From contig NC_092872.1 of assembly GCF_028372415.1 (NCBI RefSeq), forward strand, positions 391,428,853-391,492,852: a stretch of 64,000 bases of DNA, in the 5' to 3' direction. Each line of letters begins with the position of its first letter. The first letter of the stretch is position 1. This DNA comes from Notamacropus eugenii. Lineage: Eukaryota; Chordata; Mammalia; Diprotodontia; Macropodidae. The position numbers and the translations under genes were made by a program. The notes under the pieces are model-generated. The model made no database searches. It saw nothing but the letters and a program-made list of their open reading frames with translations, and was not told where the DNA came from. Shown here piece by piece: positions 57,186 through 64,000 of the stretch.

Positions 57186-58189
57186 ATGCCAAGAAAAGGG
57201 AAAAGAAATAAAACTATTGAAGGGTACTTTATCGGAGAAAAGACACTTCCTCCCTTCCTTTCTGATGGGGAGGAACAAGGCTTGCCATCAGGCAAAGACA
57301 CAGAAATCGAGGACTCTGTGTCCCAGCCCACCCAATGGGCTCAGGCCATGGAAGAGCTCAAGAGGAATTTTGAATATCAAGTTAGAGAGGTGGAGGAAAG
57401 ACTGGGAAGGGAAATGAGAGGGATGAGGGAGAAGCATGAAAAGCAGATCAGCTCCCTGCTAAAGGAGAACCAAAAAAATCTTGAAGAAATTGGCACCTTG
57501 AGAACTAGCCTAACTCAGCTGGCAAGGGAGGTGCAAGGGGCCAATGAGGAGAAGAATGCTTTCAAAAGCAGAATTAACCAAATGGAAAAGGAGATTCAAA
57601 AGCTCACTGAAGAAAACAGATCTTTCAAATCTGGAATGGTACGGATGGACGCTTTGGACTTTTCGAGAAAGACAGATATCTCAGAACATACCGCGCAGAT
57701 TTGAAAAATGGAAGATAATGTGAAATATCTTATTGGAAAAACAACTGACCTGGAAAATAGATTCAGGAGAGACAATGTAAAAATTCTGGGACTACCTGAA
57801 AACCATGATCAAAAGAAGAGCCTAGACATCATCTTCCATGAAATTATCAAGGAAAACTGCCCTGAGATTCTAGAACCAGAAGGCAAAATAAATATTCAAG
57901 GAATCCGCAGAATACTGCATGAAAGAGATCCAAAAAGAGAATCTCCTAGGAGCATTGTGGCCAAATTCCAGAATTCCCAGGTGAAAGAGAAAATATTGCA
58001 AGCAGCTAGAAAGAAACAATTCAAGTATTGTGGAAATACAATCAGGATAGTACAAGACCTGGCACCTTCTACATTGAGGGATAGAAGGGAATGGAATAGG
58101 ATATTCCAGAAGTCAAAGGAACTAGGACTGAAGCCAAGAATCACCTACCCAGCAAACTGAGTATAATACTTCAGGAGAAAAAATGGTCT
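56338..58189 (+). mobile_element. Young L1 5'UTR plus ORF1 insertion, no 3' tail, perfect 16-bp TSD
   Basis: Flanked by TTCATTAGACAACTTC at 56322-56337 and 58190-58205. It begins GGGGGGCGGGGCCAAGATGG. The 5'UTR (56338-57185) is GC- and CpG-rich, unlike every other L1 5' end here. ORF1 starts at 57186 (MPRKGKRNKTIEGYFIGEKT). It has a coiled coil at roughly residues 55-150 (REVEERLGREMRGMREKHEK; QMEKEIQKLTEENRS). After an in-frame TGA at 57702-57704 it continues in the same frame as KMEDNVKYLIG (RRM) and GLPENHDQKKSLDIIFHEII, then the C-terminal domain to ITYPAN at 58160. The element stops about 30 bp later without ORF2, 3'UTR or poly-A. Confidence 0.96.
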
Positions 58190-58205
58190 TTCATTAGACA
58201 ACTTC

Positions 58206-58440
58206 ATGACTTATCACTTACATGTTTCCTTAGCTTCTGCTCTTGAATCACTTCATTCTCTGACTTTCCACCTTTCCCAAACTATTTAGGACATAGCAAT
58301 ATTCAATTATGTATAAATATTTCTGTGCATTTTATATATATCTATGTGTACATATGTGCAAAATACACATATACACTCATATAAATCTGTATGTATGTAT
58401 ATACACGATTTTAGGGAGATGTATGTGTACACACACACAT
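58206..58440. other. Unassigned DNA with TA/CA simple repeats
   Basis: Low-complexity TATATC/TGTACA/CACACA blocks from 58330 to 58450. Confidence 0.5.
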
Positions 58441-58810
58441 ATAAACATAAATACTACACAATGATAAATACTTCTGTAAACATTTTGTTGCCATAGCAAC
58501 TTTCTTTAAACCTAGCAGAAGGATCTCTTGATCAAAGGTAATTAACACTTTTGTCACTTTCACAAGAAAATTCTAAATTCAAAACATATGCATTCCTTTG
58601 CCTATGTTTCTACAGTCCTGCCACCAACATTGACTGTTCCCATATCTTCTCATCAAAGATAATTTGCTTCATGTGAGGAGAGACCAAAAAAATATTTTAT
58701 TGTTTATTTCTCTAGTTATTACTGCAATACAGCAATACTACTTATGCTAAAGAAAAGTTTATACTCTTCATTTGTTTGCTTTTATCCTTTGATGGCTTTA
58801 TCCACTGGGA
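58441..58810 (-). mobile_element. Old L1 3'-end scrap, reverse
   Basis: 'gatctcttgatcaaaggtaa' (usual: tgctgggtcaaagggtat), 'agtcctgccaccaacattga' and 'tatcttctcatcaaagataa' follow the reverse L1 order. Strongly decayed. Confidence 0.55.
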
Positions 58811-58994
58811 TATAGCCAGAGGCCTGAAGATATTTAACCAGTGACTCTCAGAAAAAAGAAAAAAATTGTGTGCAGAATATACTTTTAAGTTGGATCTGCA
58901 TCAGTGCCATTTTCTCCATTGTTTAGTAAGTCTGAAAATCAACAAAACAATGATGCTCTGATTTTTAGCACATGATAATTTTTGAGGTGTAAAT

Positions 58995-59043
<49 letters not shown>

Positions 59044-59399
59044 TTGACCACAAAGCCCTGAATATAGCTTTTGTGCTTATATATTCCAAACAGTGGTGGT
59101 TTTTTTTTTTTTTTTTTTTTTGCTTCATTCCAACCATGATCTTCCCACTTGCAGTATAATGTTGCTGAGATAATTGAAGCCATCTGGAGGGAACTCACTG
59201 AACTTTTCAAAAGCTTTCCTTCTTCACACCCATTTTGTCTTCCATTCCTCTGATTACAGAATATGTGATATTTTTATTCTTCACTAAGGCTAGAGTCCTT
59301 CAACATGCGTTTGAACTCTAATCCAGTACTTGTTTGCTCTAGTAGGTATCACCACCAACCTACACCTCTAATGAATTTTTGATTTTTCATACCGCTGAC
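58811..59399. other. Unassigned DNA with simple repeats
   Basis: Holds (CA)n at 58995-59041 and a poly-T at 59099-59121. The rest is not recognised. Confidence 0.5.
58995..59041. repeat. (CA)n microsatellite
   Basis: About 23 uninterrupted CA units. The valine/cysteine-repeat frames on the minus strand are artefacts. Confidence 0.97.
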
Positions 59400-59690
59400 T
59401 TTTGCCCATATGCCTATAAACATTCATAGGTCTCCAAATTCTTAAACATCATTATCATCATTAACAACAAGGAGAACACACAAGCAGCTGTTATTCATAA
59501 TTCATTCCTGAGCACTCCTCAGACTTCCCCACCTCCTCATTTGCTCCCTTTTCCCGCTACTGTTTAACAACTCCCCTTTGTGTTCAAAGTGCCTTAATGG
59601 AATGGACTATTTTATTTGCTTATATTTTTATACCCAGAGCTTAGAATAGGGCCTGGAATAGTGTAAGTCAATAATAAATATTTTGATATT
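59400..59690 (+). mobile_element. L2-type LINE 3' end relic
   Basis: 'tatttttatacccagagctt', 'agaatagggcctggaatagt', 'caataataaatattttgata' is the L2 terminal order, as at 8740-8840. Confidence 0.7.
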
Positions 59691-62117
59691 CTCTCTCTCT
59701 CTCCCCCTTCCCAAACCCTTGACTCCCCCATAAGTAGACTCTGCAACCGTGGGGAGAGCAAGGGATGGGTCTGGACAGTACAAGATCACAAGCCAACCAG
59801 CGTCTACATTTGGTAAGCCCAGTCTTCTATTAATAATTTTTATATGTGATGGTTTGGAAATGAAAGTAATGTCATCTAAAGTTGTGTTACTATTATAAAT
59901 TGCAGTACAATTCTCTTGTATTGAAAAAATTGAGTGACCAACTGTAATTCAGAAATGGTATTAGACAAAGCAATTTTTAATCTGAATTTTGTTGAAACTA
60001 AAAGATGTTGGGAAAATTGTGTAAAACCAGTTATATTATTTTATCAGTCCTGCTAACCCTGTCTTATAATGTTTGATAACTGCTATTTAGCAAACCAGGT
60101 ATTTTCATCTTTGTCTGTTAAAGAGACTAAAGTTAAAACAATTTGACTATCGTTTATGAAAGTTGTTAACTAAGTTATTTCAGATTACTGTTTTAGTGCT
60201 AAAATCTAAAATTATTAATTGATTACTGTGCAAGAAAGGAATTGAGTGAAAGCTTTATTTAGATTGGTTCTGCTCATTCAGAACAGTCCTCCTATATGTT
60301 GGCAGGCATGGGCACTAACATTAGCTCCCCTCCCTGGGGTTCGTGCAAATTCCCCTTATTTTGTAAAGTTGTTAAGGCCCCTGGAAACCATTTGTATTGG
60401 CAAGGTCATTAGCCCTAGGAAAGGAACTTTTTGGCTTATATAGTTGCTAAACAATGAATATGACTTGCTCAGAAGTTGGAATAGATAGAAAGGGTTTTTA
60501 ACAATTGGCTTTTACATCAGGACAAGTTATAAATTTGAGAAGGAAAGATCTTAAATGGAATTCCTTTTGTATGTCAGTCCTGGTAAATCTTTTTGCTTAT
60601 TGCAACTTCATGAGAATAAAATAACTGTATTTGGCTCTAAGAAGTGATTAGTGAGACTTGCTGTTTGAGGTAAAGGACATTTGGGACCATAACTATTTTT
60701 GTTTTGAGCTTGAATTTGGGTATAGTTGTTTACATTAAATCAGTATCTGAGAGAAATGCCACAAACTACTCAGACGGAATACGATCCTGTACTGTCAACA
60801 GGTGAAGTTTATATCTGGAAAAGAAACACCAAGGAGACAATTCTAACCTCAATCTAGGATGGGATCTCCTTGACCCAGTTTCCTCATTGTGTTTCTTTAA
60901 AAAGAAATGCTTCCCACCTGACTATTCCCGAGTCTGACTATGAAACAGATACTGCATGACTGGAGAATTTCACTCTTATCTGAATTCAAACAGAAGAAAG
61001 GATATTTTATCCTGTCTTATTTGGTATGTCACATGTCCCTGCTTTTTTCCTTCTGTAGCAAATTTCTATGATCAATAGCAAGTGACCAACAAAACATGTG
61101 AGCCCTTTTGTGTAATCTTACTGGGAAATCAAATATTATTTTTATCTGAAATTAGAACAGTTGTAGAAATTTGTGTAAACTACTTCAGACACACCTTAAG
61201 ATGTTCCCATTATTTACAAGGATTTCAAAAGCAGTAGCGTTTTTCTGTGATCAGTCTTGTACTGTTACCAATGTGAAATTTCATTACAATAATTTTTGAG
61301 TAAAGCATTTTGTGATATCTAAGAATCCTGCAATAACTAAGAATTTAGTATTTTATAATACTTTTGGAATTCATATTTCCTAAGGACATTTTTACACCAA
61401 TTAAGCTTTAATGAATTTAAATTTTAAAGTTTTATTTTTGCGTTAATGTGAAAAGAGAGCTATCATTTAAAAGGTTTCAACTAATTTTCTTTATAAAAGT
61501 TTAGTGACTTGGTTAACATCAGGACAAATTTTAAACTGTTTAAAAGAAAAGAAAATACTTTTAGAAGAAATGTTTTTAAAAAATCTCTCTTGTAAGGGCT
61601 GCTAAATTTTCACTTTAAAGATAATGTATTGCTAAATTAATATGTAAGGATCTATCAAGCAGAAAGGATCTTGCTATTTTTATCTGAATTTGTAGTCATC
61701 CTATGGCCTAAGCAAGAGTTAAAATTAGTATTTGAACTCATCAAATGTAAAAAAAAAAATAAAATAAACAAAAACAACTTAATTTCTAAAGTTTCTCTTC
61801 CAGAGTGAATATAATCAGAAAAGGATAAACAAGCCTGTGAAACAACCATGTACATCTATTCAGTTGTGACGTTCAGGTTAGAAACCTCTTTTGTTTAAGG
61901 CAATACAGCTCCGCTAATGAAGAGTAATAGCTTGTGAGTTATTTTGTTTATGGCAGAAATGTAAAAGAAAGTGAAACAGTATGAATAATGGGTTCAAAAG
62001 ATTTGCATAAATAAATATTTGATCAAAAATATGGAAAGCAGATAAGAAGGTTTGTGACAAGTGAAGGTCATCTAAATTCCTCCTGTCCCTGAATACTTAC
62101 TAAGTATGTTAAGAGGG
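59691..62117. other. Long unassigned stretch left of an LTR
   Basis: A CT-repeat (59692-59704) is followed by 2.4 kb of AT-rich sequence with no recognisable gene, L1 or SINE. It may be non-coding interior of the retroviral element whose LTR begins at about 62118, or host unique DNA. No gag, pol or env signature was found. Confidence 0.4.
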
Positions 62118-63214
62118 TGTGAGGAAGTTTGACAATATTCTCACGCCCACCCCACTTTGTCATTTTCTTCCTACTCCTTTTTGGCTCTTGTTTGTTTAAT
62201 CTCTTTGCCAGATTTGTGTCTTCAAGGTTCAGTACCCTCTACTTGCAGATGACAGCTCAGGCTGCTTAGCATCCTTTCTGTCCAAGAGCATGACCCATCA
62301 CCTTCTGGACCTGGCATTGACAAGTTCCTAAAACTGGTTACAGACCCAACCCCTCCAATGCTGGGACAGCTCTTTGTCCACTCTCAGCATGAAGCAGTTT
62401 TAGAAACTGAGACCTTGGTCACTTACCCCAAAATATTTTGGGTCCTGTCTGTTTAAAGTGGGGATTATGGGGTGCTTGGGTGCATGTACTTGGGCCCCAA
62501 TTTTAAAATCACATTTCTTTTTAAAAATCACATTTTTCCCTGGCTTCAAAATACTATCTCAGGCAGTTTCTTCCTAGTCCAAGGACACAGCTTGCCCAGC
62601 AAAAATCATTATCTCCCTTCCTGCTACAGAAGCCAGCTGCATCTGTAGAACTCATTAGGCATAACCAGTTGTGTACTGGCTTAACGAACTGTGTACTGGG
62701 TCATAACAATATTTACTACTCACTGGACAATCATATATATCCTAGACTTGGACATATACCTACATTCCCTTACATTTATCTTGTCTAACAAGACATTGAT
62801 GAGAACAACCTGGTTTTTCTGAGCCAACACTCACTACTGGTTAACTTAGTGACATTTCAGGCTTAAAATCACACCTCCCTGTAGCTCCCCCCTTGGGCTA
62901 TTTCCCAATGAATTTTGGACAAAATACCTGCACAGTAGATACCAAAAATGTAAGTTCCTTTAAGAACTGACCACTCCCTAACCACTCCCTAACTCCATCC
63001 CAAAACACCTAGTTAGCATATTTGGCACAAGTGATGCTGTAGAATATCCTATATAAACTTTCCCTATACCCCTCTAAGGTTGCATGTTCCCTAAGAACTC
63101 TTGCCTGTTGAAAAGCATAATAAACCCTTACCTTGACTTCAACAATGCTTGAGTCTGTGAATTTTCCTCCAGACGACCTGCCTCTGATACTCTGGTATTT
63201 GTGGGGCTCTCACA
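62118..63214 (+). mobile_element. Endogenous retrovirus LTR, about 1.1 kb, single copy in window
   Basis: Ends TGTGAG...CTCTCACA form a short inverted repeat, the usual LTR layout. A promoter box (CTATATAAAC) is at about 63049 and AATAAA at about 63118. The order TATA, then poly-A signal, then T-rich U5 with a CA end fits an ERV1/gammaretrovirus-like LTR. No matching TSD lies at the proposed ends and no second copy is in the window. So it could be one LTR of a provirus whose other part is deleted, or its left edge is misplaced. Fossil, non-coding, moderate age. Confidence 0.65.
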
Positions 63215-64000
63215 TCCGCCTTCCAGCCCTCATCATCTCTCTCTTTCTCCCTCTCTCCCTCTGTCCCACCCTCTCCTTCTGTCCGATTTATCATATGTTC
63301 CTTATTGCCTAGTACTGCTTCTGCACAATGTGTTTTTAATGAAGTATTTCTTGATTTCTGTATAAAAGGAACAAAGAGCATGCTAACAAACTTGCAAATG
63401 CTCCTAACAATTTGCTCACTCATTACACTAAGCAATGTTAGAGTTAAGAGTAAGGCCTATAACTTACATTACAAGATTCCACTGAGTAGACTATAATGTG
63501 TTTTAGAGATGGAAAGAGTCCATCATGGTGACTTATTTATTTATCTGTACCCAGAGCCAATGAGCCATGAATTTCATAAGTTTTGGGAAGGGAGAGTGAA
63601 AAGAGAAAAAGATATTTTTTTTCTTCTTAGTATCATGTTCTTATCCTCTTTTGGACTCTAAGGTGTCCTATTTTTCTATTTCATTCAATGGGTCAATAAA
63701 TGTTGAGTGAAAACAACAGGTGGTAAGAAAAGTTTTGAATATAGAAATCATTACCTGAAGTTAGAGGCAGATTTTCACCTGCTCCAGGCTTAATAGATTT
63801 ATGGCCAACCTTGGAGAGGATTTGGGCATTTAGTCAACTTTGAGATACCTCAAAATACAAAAAGATAAATACAATTTACAAATATCTGATCTCATATCTC
63901 CATTGACTTCACTGATTTGGTTATTATAAAGAAAATTTGAGAAAAGTAGAAGTGTGGGAAGGGTGTGAAAGACAGATTTATTGTCCACCAAATGTGGTTT
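63215..64000. other. Unassigned DNA at window end
   Basis: A CT-rich tract (63230-63285) borders the LTR. The rest is AT-rich with no gene or repeat recognised. Confidence 0.5.

Noticed and set aside
58901-59210. Cysteine/valine repeat open frames
   Set aside because: Produced by the (CA)n tract and adjoining poly-T.
60740-60950. Possible retroviral protein remnant near 'gaagtttatatctggaaaag'
   Set aside because: A short frame gives residues vaguely like an integrase or envelope border, but no conserved motif holds and I could not support it.
1-64000. CRISPR array, bacterial operon or plasmid-like system
   Set aside because: No regular direct repeats with spacers and no Shine-Dalgarno-led gene clusters. 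All evidence points to a mammalian nuclear genome.

Overview
The window looks like nuclear DNA from a marsupial. It carries metatherian-type LINE-1 copies (ORF1 starting MPRKGKRNKTIEGYF, 5' ends reading GGGGCCAAGATGGCG), RTE/BovB-type LINE sequence, tRNA-derived CORE-SINEs (GAGTTCAAATCTGG-like B box, GGGCAAGTCACCTAA core), MIR/L2 relics, solo retroviral LTRs and a processed ribosomal-protein pseudogene. I cannot separate an opossum from an Australian marsupial by eye. I found no functional protein-coding gene, exon chain, RNA gene or CRISPR array. The stretch reads as an intergenic or deep-intronic interval built by repeated retrotransposition.

Layout. 1-957 is the 5' end of a reverse-strand L1. 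1468-5222 is a forward L1 with both ends but most of ORF2 missing, flanked by a 10-bp repeat. 5226-8560 holds older L1 fragments, one split by a younger L1 3' fragment with a perfect 14-bp target-site duplication (TSD). 8.6-12.6 kb holds an L2 end, MIR-like relics, an RTE-tailed SINE and a 0.5 kb L1 derivative. 12.66-14.04 kb is an old reverse L1. 14.04-16.57 kb is mostly unique. 16578-25940 is a full-length but decayed reverse L1, about 6.6 kb, whose endonuclease region is interrupted by a 2.76 kb ORF1-only half-L1 with a 10-bp TSD. 25.9-32.0 kb is an L1-free island of unique DNA, MIR relics and a fossil hAT transposase fragment. 33.3-41.0 kb is an RTE element broken by an L1 (13-bp TSD), a SINE and a second ORF1-bearing L1. 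41.2-45.2 kb holds unique DNA, a SINE inside an older repeat and a processed RPL9 pseudogene. 45.25-47.82 kb is an old L1 derivative with an LTR-like insert. 50.3-51.9 kb is old L1 split by a 607-bp solo LTR (TG...CA, 6-bp TSD). 52.9-55.3 kb is old L1 ORF1 and inter-ORF sequence with an inserted SINE-like repeat. 56338-58189 is the youngest-looking insertion, an L1 5'UTR plus ORF1 with a perfect 16-bp TSD and no 3' tail. The right end holds an L2 relic, a long unassigned stretch and a retroviral LTR of about 1.1 kb.

How the parts relate. Several L1 derivatives here lack all or most of ORF2 but keep the 5'UTR, and most keep ORF1. They would depend on full L1s for reverse transcriptase. Three SINEs end in an RTE-like tail, and a plausible RTE partner lies in the same window. 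The nesting gives a relative chronology. The most interesting items are the half-L1-type insertions, above all the tail-less 56338-58189 copy whose 3' junction shows microhomology to its target. No novel gene system could be supported.
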